Shown here one piece after another: positions 17,133-24,676 of a stretch of 64,000 nucleotides of DNA (within the stretch, counting starts at the first letter, position 1; each line of letters starts with the position of its first letter). This DNA comes from Streptomyces griseocarneus (GTDB lineage Bacteria > Actinomycetota > Actinomycetes > Streptomycetales > Streptomycetaceae). The DNA is taken from the NCBI GenBank assembly GCA_003674045.1, contig PENC01000009.1:62001-126000 (forward strand). The letters run 5' to 3'. Below the pieces are notes generated by a model. It was not told the origin of the DNA, ran no database searches, and saw nothing but the letters and a program-made list of their open reading frames with translations. A program made the position numbers and the translations under genes.

Positions 17133-17479
17133 CGCTCCGCTTCGGGCGGAGCGCCGCGTACCTGAACCGTACCGGCGGGGTTGGCGCGTGGGCCGTCGGC
17201 CGTCCCGTCGCCGTTGCTGCTTCTGGGGCTTCGCCCCCCCCAAGCGTCCCCTCGCGTCTTCACCTGCGGGTCGGTGGGGGCTTGTCGCGCCCACGCGGCG
17301 GAGCCGCACAAAGCAGCACAGCCCCGCGCCCCTTCGGGGCCCCGGGAGAAGCCCTGGGCGCCCCAACTCCCGCAGATACCCTTCGCGCTGTACCCCCACC
17401 GCACCCCCGATTCCGCCTCGTTCGCCCTCCACACCCCGCTAGCCTTGCGGAAAATTTCCGCTACAGAGGGTGAAGATCA
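17133..17479. repeat. Gene-free stretch with a partial interspersed repeat
   Basis: 347 bases without a supported gene. About 17270-17342 contains a diverged copy of the window's interspersed repeat (GGTGGGGGCTTGTCGCG ... CCCCGCGCCCCTTCGGGG). A GC hairpin built on GGGGCTTCGCCCC lies near 17225-17240 and can end the transcript of the preceding gene. Confidence 0.5.
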
Positions 17480-17896
17480 GTGACTTTCGTCGTCGGGGAA
17501 TTCAGCGCTCTGGACATCCCCCTGCGCGGCCTCACACCCCAGAGCGCGCCGCTCTCGGTGCTGCTCATGGACATCGAGGCGGACCTCGACATCAAGGGCG
17601 TGTGGTTCGAGTCGAAATATCCCGTGGCCGAGCTCGCCTACCGGCTCGTCTACTGGCTGCGGGACGGCGGGCAGCGCGACTTCGAGCTCGATTCGATGTC
17701 GTACGCGGACAAAGGCGTGGTGCGGATCGTCGAGTCGGACGACGGCTGGCGAATCGGTTCGGTGTACGCCCCGGGCAAGTGGACCGAGCCGTACGCATGG
17801 GACGCGCTCGTCGCGGAGATCCGCCAGTTCGTCCGTACGGTCACCGAGGGCGTCGCGACGATCGGTATCGAGCCCGGATTCCTCTCGCGCGCCTGA
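17480..17896 (+). CDS. Conserved hypothetical protein
   Basis: A 138-residue soluble acidic protein with no signal peptide or motif that I can name. Tryptophan-rich strands (VWFESKYPVAELAYRLVYWL, DDGWRIGSVY) suggest a compact alpha/beta fold. It starts at GTG, with GAGGGTGAAG about ten bases upstream as ribosome site. It stands alone between a repeat region and a convergent oxidoreductase gene. Codon use is typical of the chromosome, so it is probably a resident gene. Confidence 0.7.
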   Translation: MTFVVGEFSALDIPLRGLTPQSAPLSVLLMDIEADLDIKGVWFESKYPVAELAYRLVYWLRDGGQRDFELDSMSYADKGVVRIVESDDGWRIGSVYAPGKWTEPYAWDALVAEIRQFVRTVTEGVATIGIEPGFLSRA

Positions 17897-17929
17897 CGGC
17901 ACGCCCCTCGTATACAGGGACCCGTGCCG

Positions 17930-18802
17930 TCAGAGCCTCGGCGGCCCCTGTTCCGCCCGGGCGAGGACCGTGCCGAAGTCCGAGAGACCGGGGTGGTCCA
18001 TGGGGAGCCGTTCGTCCCACCAGGTGGCGCCCGCGTCGAGGAGGGGGCCGATGATGTCGCGAGCGGTGGACGCCGGACCGTTCGCGGGCGTGACTCCGCC
18101 CACCACCACCTCGAAAGGCGTGTCGCGGCGGTCGTCGGGGCGGTGCCGCCGGACATACGTCACCAGCTCGCGCACCTCGTCCGCGGGCGGAACGCGGCCG
18201 TGCCCCGCGGACCGGAACAGCGGGACCGCGCCGTCCCAGCGGGCCGCGCGCCGCATGGGCCTGCGGTTCGGCCAGAAGCCGGCGATCCACACCGGCGGGC
18301 GCGGGGACTGCACGGGCCGGGGCAGCAGCGCCACGTCGTCCGCATGGAAGTGCCGGCCGTGATGCGTGATGCGTTCCCCGGTCCAGTAGCGCTCCAGCAG
18401 GCCCAGCCCCTCGTCCAGGCGCTCGGCGAGCAGGGCCTCGTCGGTGGGTTCGCCGAAGCTGCCGTACTCGTCCTCGACCGGTCCGCCCAGGCCCGCCGCG
18501 AAGATCACCCGGCCCGTGCTGATCCGGTCCAGCGTCGCCACCTGTCGCGCCAGCTGATGCGGACGCCGCCGGGCGACCGGCGTGACCAGCGTGCCCAGTC
18601 CGATCCGCGAGGTGGCCAGCGCGGCCGCTGTCAGCAGCATCCACGGATCACCCACGGGACGGGGCGAGTCCCTGTAATGAACCACGTGGTCCCACAGGAA
18701 CAGGGCGTCCCACCCCGCCTCCTCCGCCACCACGGCCAGGGCCGCCACATTCCTGGCATCGGCGAAGTCCCCGAAGTTGGGCACGTTCAAGGAGAAGCGC
18801 AT
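17930..18802 (-). CDS. LLM-class flavin-dependent oxidoreductase
   Basis: A 290-residue TIM-barrel enzyme of the luciferase-like monooxygenase superfamily, which uses F420 or FMN. Family signatures are MRFSLNVPNFGDFADAR at the start, EEAGWDALFLWDH, IGLGTLVTPVARRRPHQLARQVATLDRIS, and FAAGLGGP. The start at 18802 is chosen because similarity begins there; the reading frame is open 14 codons further. The substrate is unknown. Confidence 0.9.
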   Translation of the reverse strand: MRFSLNVPNFGDFADARNVAALAVVAEEAGWDALFLWDHVVHYRDSPRPVGDPWMLLTAAALATSRIGLGTLVTPVARRRPHQLARQVATLDRISTGRVIFAAGLGGPVEDEYGSFGEPTDEALLAERLDEGLGLLERYWTGERITHHGRHFHADDVALLPRPVQSPRPPVWIAGFWPNRRPMRRAARWDGAVPLFRSAGHGRVPPADEVRELVTYVRRHRPDDRRDTPFEVVVGGVTPANGPASTARDIIGPLLDAGATWWDERLPMDHPGLSDFGTVLARAEQGPPRL

Positions 18803-18874
18803 CCTCGCATGATGGCTTTGTAACGCAGGCGCCTGCAACGGCATTTGCGTCGGCGAAACCAGGCGACGCCGGTC

Positions 18875-19537
18875 TCAGCGGTGCGCCGCCGGCTCCGGGA
18901 AGCCGGTGGGAAGGCCGGTGGGGAACCCGGAGGGAATTCCCGTGGGGAACCCCGTGGGGAAGCCCTCCGGGAGGTCCGTCGGGAAACCGGAAGGCGGCTT
19001 CGGCAGGGGCGGCGCCGGGGCCGGGCTTTCGCCGTGCGGGCGGGTGATCTCCTTCTCCACCTTGCGCGCCACGGGCTTGAAGACCGTCACGTACACGTAC
19101 ATGAAGCCGAGCGCCCCGAGGACGAAGACGGTCAGGAAGGCGAGCGCGCACCCCGTACCGAAGAAGCTCTTGGTCCTCTCGCTCGGCGGAATGGCCGTGG
19201 CCCGGTCGGGGCGCCCCTCCGGGTAGCGGACGACGACGCGGTCCCCTGTCACGACCGTCCGCGGCCCGCCCGCCTCCTCGAACCGACGTACCTCCCCCTC
19301 GGGGGTGGTGAATTCGTGGACGTGATGCCAGGTGCTGTGGCTGGGGCCGCCGCCGTGCCCGTGTCCGTGTCCATGGGTGGTCGTCACCACGTACGCGCTG
19401 ACGCACCGGCCCTCGGCCGTGATCCCGCTCTTCCAGGCAGCGTTCAACCGCCGCATCCGCACCAGCACGAACACCATTCCGGCGATGCCACCGGCGGCCA
19501 GCAGCCCTGGCAGTGCCAGGAAGAACACATCGCGCAT
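18875..19537 (-). CDS. DUF3592-like membrane protein with Pro/Gly repeat tail
   Basis: About 220 residues. An N-terminal transmembrane helix (LPGLLAAGGIAGMVFVLV), an extracytoplasmic or cytosolic DUF3592-type beta domain (AEGRCVSAYVV ... VRYPEGRPDRA), a His-rich loop (HGHGHGHGGGPSHS) that may bind metal, and a second helix (LAFLTVFVLGALGFMYVYVTVF). The last 40 residues are a GFPTG-type repeat (GFPTDLP, GFPTGIP, GFPTGLP) encoded by near-identical 12-15-bp DNA repeats. Function unknown. Confidence 0.75.
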   Translation of the reverse strand: MRDVFFLALPGLLAAGGIAGMVFVLVRMRRLNAAWKSGITAEGRCVSAYVVTTTHGHGHGHGGGPSHSTWHHVHEFTTPEGEVRRFEEAGGPRTVVTGDRVVVRYPEGRPDRATAIPPSERTKSFFGTGCALAFLTVFVLGALGFMYVYVTVFKPVARKVEKEITRPHGESPAPAPPLPKPPSGFPTDLPEGFPTGFPTGIPSGFPTGLPTGFPEPAAHR

Positions 19538-19631
19538 GAACCCTCGTCGATCGGGACGCCGATCAGGATGTTGATCGGTACGTTTTCGGACATCCAATCG
19601 ACTCGGGCATGGTCCAGGCCATTGATTAAGC

Positions 19632-20570
19632 TCAGCGCTTCCCCGGGAACCCGGCGTTCCGAAAGGCCGTCGGCGCCACCGCCCCCACCCGCCGCTTCCA
19701 GCGCGTCATCCCAACCCCCACCAGCACCACGGCCATCCCCGCCACCACCCGTACGTTCAGCTCCTCACCGAGGACGATCGCACCGAGGGCCACCGAGACC
19801 ACCGGCAGCAGGTAGCCGACCGTGGCCGCGTTCGTCGCGCCTTCGTCGGCGATGATGCGGAAGGTGAGGTAGAAGGTGACGCCGGTGGCGAAGATGCCGA
19901 GCACCGCGACGGCGAGGAGTGTGGCCGCGTCCAGGTCGACAGGCGTCCGGCCGCCCGCCGGGAAGGTCAGGGCCGTCAGGCCCGTGGCGGCGAGGAGCTG
20001 TCCGGAGGCGAGCGAGATCGTCGGGGTGCCCGTGCCCACGAGCGCGCGGCCCATGTACGCGAAGCCGACGGCGTAGCTCACCGCGGCGCCCAGGATGGCG
20101 AGGGCTCCCCAGCCGACGAGGCCGGCCCGGTGCCACGGCGCGAAGATCAGAACGGTACCGGCGAAACCGAGCAGGAGGCCGCCCAGCCGTACGCCGCCGA
20201 GGCCGCGTTCCGTGCCGAGGGCGAGGCCGATGAGCAGGGACCACAGCGGCGTGGTCGCGTTGAGGACCCCGGCGAGGCCGGAGTCGACGGTGCGCTCGCC
20301 GAGGCTGAAGAGCGCGAAGGGCAGGGCGTTGCAGAAGAACGCCGCCACGAACAGACGCCGCCACACCGCACCGCTCCGCGGCAGGCCGTGCCCGGCCCGG
20401 AGGCACATCGCGAGCAGGACGGCGGCGCCCAGCACACAGCGGACGAGGGTGACCTGCACCGGCGAGAGGCCCTGGAGGGCCAGCTTGATCCAGAGGAAGG
20501 TCGATCCCCACAGGAGGGCGAGGACGCCCACCCGCGCCACCGCCCACGTTCCTCGCACGCTGCCGCTCAT
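19632..20570 (-). CDS. EamA/DMT-family transporter
   Basis: A 312-residue membrane protein with about ten transmembrane helices arranged as two EamA repeats (first repeat FLWIKLALQGLSPVQVTLVRCVLGA; second repeat GYLLPVVSVALGAIVLGEEL). The family exports metabolites, often amino acids. It is transcribed divergently from a LysR regulator, which probably controls it. The C-terminus is basic and cytosolic. Confidence 0.9.
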   Translation of the reverse strand: MSGSVRGTWAVARVGVLALLWGSTFLWIKLALQGLSPVQVTLVRCVLGAAVLLAMCLRAGHGLPRSGAVWRRLFVAAFFCNALPFALFSLGERTVDSGLAGVLNATTPLWSLLIGLALGTERGLGGVRLGGLLLGFAGTVLIFAPWHRAGLVGWGALAILGAAVSYAVGFAYMGRALVGTGTPTISLASGQLLAATGLTALTFPAGGRTPVDLDAATLLAVAVLGIFATGVTFYLTFRIIADEGATNAATVGYLLPVVSVALGAIVLGEELNVRVVAGMAVVLVGVGMTRWKRRVGAVAPTAFRNAGFPGKR

Positions 20571-20689
20571 CGCCCTCTCCCGTCACCCGAAAGTCGCCCG
20601 AAGCCCGTCCGAGGCTCGCCCGGACGGCGCCCGGAGCGCGTCCGGTAAGGAACGGTGCCGCACCCCAACACATCAGAACAAGCGAATGT

Positions 20690-20720
20690 TTCTGCATGGA
20701 TCATTAAGCTGTTCTGCATG
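20690..20720. promoter_or_regulatory. Direct repeats TTCTGCATG upstream of the LysR gene
   Basis: TTCTGCATG occurs at 20690-20698 and again at 20712-20720, 22 bases apart on the same face of the helix; the second copy contains the LysR start codon. This lies in the 147-base divergent region between lysR and eamA, where the LysR protein should bind. Assignment as its operator is inferred. Confidence 0.4.
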
Positions 20721-21611
20721 CTTGATGTGAGGCGGATGCAGGTGCTCCGGGCGGTCGTGACGAGCGGCTCGGTGACGGCGGCCGCGGCGAACCTGGGCTA
20801 CACGCCGTCCGCGGTCAGCCAGGCGGTGTCGGCCCTGGAGAAGCAGGCGGGGACGGAGCTGCTCGAACGGGTCGGCCGGGGTGTGCGGCCGACGGCCGCA
20901 GGGCGGCTGCTGACCGAGCACGCGGACATCATCGGCCGCAAGCTCGCCGAAGCGGAGGCAGCCTTGGCCGACCTGCGGGACGGGCGTACGGGCCGGCTGG
21001 CCGTCCGTTACTTCGCCACCGCGGGCGCCTCGCTCGTCGTCCCCGCCCTGGCCCGGCTGCGGCGCGTTCACCCGGGCGTACGGATCGATCTCAAACTGTC
21101 GGATTCCGACAATCCCTTGCCCGAGGTGGAGGACGGCCGGGTCGATCTGGCCACGGCCGTCGGGCCGCGTGAGCGGGTGCGCGAAGGCGTACGGCTGGTG
21201 CACCTGACGGACGACGCCTTCTGCGCCGTCCTGCCCAAGGGCCACCGGCTCGCGGACCGGTCCGCCGTCGATCTGGCCGAGCTGGCCGACGAGCCGTGGG
21301 TCGCCAGCGAAACCCCCGGCCCCTGCCTCGACCCGGTCCTGGACGCCTGCGCGCGTGCCGGGTTCAGCCCGAACTTCGTGGTGGAGAGCGGCGATTACGC
21401 CACCGCGCTCGGCTTCGTGGCCGCGGGCCTCGGCATCGGCATGATGCCGCGTACGGGCCTCACGGCCCCGCATCCCGGCGTCGTCATCCTCCCCGTCCGC
21501 AATCCGGAACCGGTACGGAAAATCTACGCCGCCGCACGCGAAATCTCCCTGGCTCAGCCCCCGTTGCGGTGCCTGCTGGACGCATTGCGGGACGTGGCCG
21601 CCGGGCGGTGA
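20718..21611 (+). CDS. LysR-family transcriptional regulator
   Basis: A 297-residue regulator. The N-terminal winged helix-turn-helix spans residues 5-65 (AVVTSGSVTAAAANLGYTPSAVSQ), and the C-terminal periplasmic-binding-like effector domain spans about 90-290 (LAVRYFATAGASLVVPALARLRR). It probably controls the divergent EamA transporter and itself. The start is the ATG of MLDVRRMQV; a longer frame upstream lacks family similarity. Confidence 0.9.
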   Translation: MLDVRRMQVLRAVVTSGSVTAAAANLGYTPSAVSQAVSALEKQAGTELLERVGRGVRPTAAGRLLTEHADIIGRKLAEAEAALADLRDGRTGRLAVRYFATAGASLVVPALARLRRVHPGVRIDLKLSDSDNPLPEVEDGRVDLATAVGPRERVREGVRLVHLTDDAFCAVLPKGHRLADRSAVDLAELADEPWVASETPGPCLDPVLDACARAGFSPNFVVESGDYATALGFVAAGLGIGMMPRTGLTAPHPGVVILPVRNPEPVRKIYAAAREISLAQPPLRCLLDALRDVAAGR

Positions 21612-21647
21612 ATCCGTATGCGACGGACACGCCCGGCCTCCGCGCTT

Positions 21648-22157
21648 CTACGCGGTGGACGCGCCCTGCTTCGTGAGCTCGTCCAGGAATGCGTGCAGCT
21701 TCGTGCGCGCCCGCTCGATCTGCTCCTCGGTCGTCAGCGATTCCTCGTAGCGGACGCCGCCCACGGGCGGGACCTTCTTGCCCCGGATGTAGAGGGAGCA
21801 GGCGAGATCCGAGCAGATGTATATGCCGTACGAGTTGCCGTCCTTCCCTGCCTTGCCCGCCTTTCGGGCGGCCATCAGGGCGACTCCGCCCCGTGTGTGT
21901 CCCGTGTAGCACAGCGAGCACAGATTGGGCCGGTATCCGCGGTTCGCGGACAGCCGCAGCGTCACGCCGACGACCTTCCCGTCCCGTTCCGTCACCAGAT
22001 AGCTGCGGTCGGGGGCGCCCGGGTCCGTCCAGCCGAGGAAGTCGAGCTCTTCCCAGGGCCGCTCACCGAGATCCCTGGGGAGGTTGATCCGCTTCGCCTC
22101 CCCCTTGGAACAATTGATGAACGAGTCCCGGATCTCCTGCTCGCCGAGCTCCCGCAT
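21648..22157 (-). CDS. FBP/FusB-type treble-clef zinc-finger protein
   Basis: A 169-residue protein resembling the FBP C-terminal zinc-finger family, whose best-known members (FusB) bind elongation factor G and release it from stalled ribosomes. Four cysteines form the expected pattern: NLCSLC and, after a beta segment, YICSDLAC. The helical N-terminus starts MRELGEQEIRDSFINCSKGE. GGAGGGG lies upstream of the ATG. It is probably co-transcribed with the DUF6255-like gene 31 bases upstream. Confidence 0.75.
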   Translation of the reverse strand: MRELGEQEIRDSFINCSKGEAKRINLPRDLGERPWEELDFLGWTDPGAPDRSYLVTERDGKVVGVTLRLSANRGYRPNLCSLCYTGHTRGGVALMAARKAGKAGKDGNSYGIYICSDLACSLYIRGKKVPPVGGVRYEESLTTEEQIERARTKLHAFLDELTKQGASTA

Positions 22158-22188
22158 GGCGCCCCTCCTGATGACGCACGTGTCCTGA

Positions 22189-22479
22189 TTACGCACGTGC
22201 CGAAGGACCCACTATGGCCGCATGCCGGGTGGTGCGCATGCGAATTTTGTTCGGGCCTGCCCAGGAGGGGGCCTTGCGCTGCCGGGCGTGGAGCATCACC
22301 CATTCCGCCGCCGCGCGGTCGGCTTTTTCGGCATCGCGGCGCTTCGGGGTGATCGCCGCGGCGAGCCCCGGGGGCCGGACCGCGGCGTAGTGGTGGAACC
22401 GGATCACCCCGCAGCCGGTGCACTGGGTTTCGCCGGGCCGGTGGATCCAGTCGGTCTGATGGGTGCAGGCCGTATTCAC
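22189..22479 (-). CDS. DUF6255-like small zinc-ribbon protein
   Basis: A 96-residue protein. The N-terminal part has C-x-H, C-x2-C and RFHHYAAVRPPG, which match my memory of the DUF6255 'natural product biosynthesis' family found beside Streptomyces secondary-metabolite genes. The start is taken as the GTG of VNTACTHQTDW, because residues upstream in the open frame are encoded by three tandem 20-bp repeats and do not look like protein. It reads away from the graspetide-like pair, across a divergent region. Confidence 0.6.
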   Translation of the reverse strand: MNTACTHQTDWIHRPGETQCTGCGVIRFHHYAAVRPPGLAAAITPKRRDAEKADRAAAEWVMLHARQRKAPSWAGPNKIRMRTTRHAAIVGPSARA

Positions 22480-22494
22480 AGGAGCGTCTTCCTT

Positions 22495-22554
22495 CCTTCC
22501 GGGCACGCCGTGTCCCTTCCGGGCATGCCGCGTTCCTTCCGGACATGCCGTGGA
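22495..22554. repeat. Three tandem 20-bp units upstream of the DUF6255-like gene
   Basis: Units at 22495-22514, 22515-22534 and 22535-22554 each start CCTTCC and contain GGCATGCC or a one-base variant; in the middle unit GGCATGCC is a perfect 8-bp palindrome. They begin 16 bases upstream of the GTG start. The arrangement looks like iterated protein-binding sites in the divergent control region between this gene and the peptide gene. Confidence 0.7.
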
Positions 22555-22754
22555 CTCGGCGCCGATGTCGTCGCTGGACCACCATTCCCTACCCGACGGC
22601 CGTCTTGCCACCCGTGGCCAAGGCTTCCGGTGCGCGGCGGAACTCGGGTGCGCCCGCGCTCCATTCCGCTCCTGTTCCTACCGGACCTCCGCCCGCGCCA
22701 CCGGAGACAGCGTGCTCTGTACCCGGAATCCTTCGCCCGGCACGTGCCTGACCA

Positions 22755-22783
22755 TTGGATTCCCCATGGGACGCTGTTACGTT
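22755..22783 (+). promoter_or_regulatory. Candidate promoter of the peptide/ATP-grasp pair
   Basis: TTGGAT (22755-22760), a 17-base spacer and TACGTT (22778-22783) resemble a vegetative -35/-10 pair. The start of transcription would fall near 22790, followed by AAGGAG at 22811-22816, 7 bases before the peptide ATG. The rest of the 344-base divergent region (22480-22823) holds the tandem units and no other recognisable element. Confidence 0.5.
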
Positions 22784-22823
22784 GCGAGCACAAGCGCATC
22801 CCCGCACCGGAAGGAGTAGGGAA

Positions 22824-23012
22824 ATGGAGAACGAGTTTGCTGCGGTCCCCGCCCTCTTCGCTCTTCAGACCGAGCGGCAAGGACTGGTCCCGAATACCCG
22901 CGTCACCTCCTATGAGGAGGCACTGGGAGCGGAGTTCGGCCTTTCACGGGAAGACGTCCATCTCGAAACTGCCGGAACGACGACCATCTTCGGCGACAGC
23001 GCGGAGGACTGA
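22824..23012 (+). CDS. Short acidic peptide, candidate graspetide (ATP-grasp RiPP) precursor
   Basis: A 62-residue acidic peptide with no signal sequence. Residues 1-45 look like a leader (helical SYEEALGAEFGLSRED), and the C-terminus has three consecutive Thr (T52-T54) followed by D58, E61 and D62. This is a donor-acceptor layout suitable for the omega-ester bonds that graspetide ligases make between Thr/Ser hydroxyls and Asp/Glu side chains. AAGGAG precedes the ATG at good spacing. The ATP-grasp gene starts 39 bases later, with a short hairpin between. I do not recognise the peptide family itself. Confidence 0.65.
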   Translation: MENEFAAVPALFALQTERQGLVPNTRVTSYEEALGAEFGLSREDVHLETAGTTTIFGDSAED

Positions 23013-23051
23013 GGACACCGGCCTCGGCCGTGACGGGCCGGGGAAACGGAG

Positions 23052-23975
23052 ATGACGCGGAAGAACGTCCTCATCGTCAGCGGAACGAATGATCTGCACG
23101 CGCTCGCCGTGCAGCGTGAACTCGGCAACCGCGGCTGCCCCGTGCACTTCCTGGCGTGCGACAGAATCCGCGATCACCCGCTGAGTTTCGAATACAGGAG
23201 AGAGCCCACTCTCGTGATCGGCGGCCGACGTGTGGAGGTCGGCACCGTTTCGACCGTCTGGTGGCGCCGGCCCGCCCTCCATCAGCGTCTGCCGGCCGGC
23301 GCGCTCGGCAGCGACCAGGCCCATTTCGTCGACACGAACGGCACGGCCACGCTGCGGTCGTTTCTCAGCGCCTCGTTCCGGGGCGCGTGGGTGTCCTCAC
23401 CCGAGGCCACGGACCGCGCCGGAGACAAGATCCGCCAGCTGGCCGTCGCCCGGCAGCAGGGCCTGCGCGTGCCGGACACGCTCCTGTCGAACGACCCGTC
23501 GTCCGTACGGGATTTCCACCGGCGGCACCACGGCCGCGTCATCGTCAAAGCGGCTCGCAACAGCGGCCGGGTCTTCCTCGCGACGTGCCCCCTCGACCTG
23601 GAACGGATCTCGGACGCCCAGATCCGTGCGGTCCCCAGCATTTACCAGGAATACATTCCCGGCACGGCGCATATCCGGGTGAGCTGCTTCGGCGGCGACG
23701 TGCACGCCGCGCTCATCGAGACGGACGATCTCGACTGGCGGCCGAACATCAACGTCCCGATCACCCCGTACACACTCGACCCGGCTCTCGAACGGCAACT
23801 CGTCGCAGTGCTGCGGGCACTTGATCTCAGGATCGGCATGATGGATCTCAAGCTGACCGGCCAGGGCGAACCCGTCTGGTTCGAGGTGAACCCCCAGGGT
23901 CAATTCCTCTTCCTGGAGCCGCTCACCGGGCAGAACCTCCTCGCTTCCTTCACCGATTTCCTGATCCGGCAGTAG
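23052..23975 (+). CDS. ATP-grasp ligase, candidate graspetide synthetase (MvdD/RimK-like)
   Basis: A 307-residue ATP-grasp protein. The N-terminal domain (about 1-105) has WWRRPALHQRL as in MvdC/MvdD-type ligases. The central domain binds ATP (GRVIVKAARNSGR). The C-terminal part carries the metal and phosphate residues expected for the fold (LRIGMMDLKLTGQGEPVWFEVNPQGQFLFLEP: D, E and N of DLK and EVNP). It probably joins side chains of the upstream peptide in an ATP-dependent manner. No methyltransferase, protease or transporter follows, so the locus looks minimal. Confidence 0.8.
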   Translation: MTRKNVLIVSGTNDLHALAVQRELGNRGCPVHFLACDRIRDHPLSFEYRREPTLVIGGRRVEVGTVSTVWWRRPALHQRLPAGALGSDQAHFVDTNGTATLRSFLSASFRGAWVSSPEATDRAGDKIRQLAVARQQGLRVPDTLLSNDPSSVRDFHRRHHGRVIVKAARNSGRVFLATCPLDLERISDAQIRAVPSIYQEYIPGTAHIRVSCFGGDVHAALIETDDLDWRPNINVPITPYTLDPALERQLVAVLRALDLRIGMMDLKLTGQGEPVWFEVNPQGQFLFLEPLTGQNLLASFTDFLIRQ

Positions 23976-24001
23976 AGCGGCTCGGCTGCCGCAGGCGCGG
24001 C

Positions 24002-24082
24002 TCACGGCTCCAGGGGGCGCCCGAGATTGCCCTCGACCCTGTTCAGCAGTTCGGTGCGGGTGACCCGCTCCAGCTCGGCAGA
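24002..24082 (-). pseudogene. 3' stump of a leftward gene
   Basis: Reading leftwards from about 24082 to the TGA at 24002-24004, the frame encodes SAELERVTRTELLNRVEGNL followed by GRPLEP and stop, a convincing protein C-terminus. No start or continuation exists upstream in the same frame beyond the junction at about 24082, where an unrelated rightward stump begins. The 5' part has been deleted. Family not identified. Confidence 0.5.
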
Positions 24083-24261
24083 GCATCCTGACCGAGCACG
24101 CCCGCTGCCTCTACGGCGACGAATTCCGGCCCGTTCCGGAGTGCGACGCCGAGCACGAGGAGTTCCTCTTCACGGAAGAACCGACCTTCGCCGACGCCGA
24201 CGCGATCCTGGCCATACTGCGCGAGCGGGCCGAAGCGCTGGAGGCAGCCGGTCGGCAGTGA
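24083..24261 (+). pseudogene. 3' stump of a rightward gene
   Basis: Reading rightwards from about 24083 to the TGA at 24259-24261, the frame encodes about 59 residues beginning ILTEHARCLYGDEFRPV and ending LRERAEALEAAGRQ. Composition and codon bias are those of real coding DNA. There is no usable start codon, and a stop lies just upstream in frame. It abuts the leftward stump, which suggests a deletion that removed the heads of two divergent genes. Confidence 0.5.
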
Positions 24262-24676
24262 CGCGAGGCCCGCTCCCCGCCGACATCGCGCGAAAGGCCA
24301 TGGCACGAAGGGCCTTGCCCGGACGGACAGTTGGCCGCACCGAGGGAATGACCAGGGCGAGCGCCCGGAGAATGAGCAAGGAGCGCCGATGAGGACCCGT
24401 CAGGTAGTGCATCGACCATCTCCGGTGAACGCTCGCCCTGTCGAGAACGACGCTAGGGCGCGGCCGGGGGTGTCGCATCCGGGGTGGGCCGTCGGGGGGC
24501 GGCCGTCCGGGTGGTGCCCCCGTGACCGGTGCCGGGCGGCCCGAGTTCCCGGTGCGGCGCGGTAGGACGGCGCTCGGCACGGGCGCCCGGGTCCCGGGTG
24601 GCGAGAGGTGGCAGGAGCGTCCGAAGCCCGGCCGCCGGAGCGGCTCGAAGTCCCGGCGTCTCCCGCGGCACGGTAC
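24262..24676. other. Gene-free stretch, no clear content
   Basis: 415 bases between the gene stump and the 3' end of the transporter gene. A 57-codon frame with AAGGAG before an ATG at about 24389 is open but rich in Arg/Pro and resembles no protein family I know. I see no terminator with a T-run and no repeat copy. Confidence 0.3.

Noticed and set aside
22495..22554. CRISPR-like array
   Set aside because: The 20-bp units are directly adjacent without spacers, only three in number, and no cas genes are present.
24389..24562. 57-codon frame with AAGGAG upstream
   Set aside because: Product is Arg/Pro-rich without hydrophobic core or conserved features; the ribosome-site-like sequence alone is not enough.
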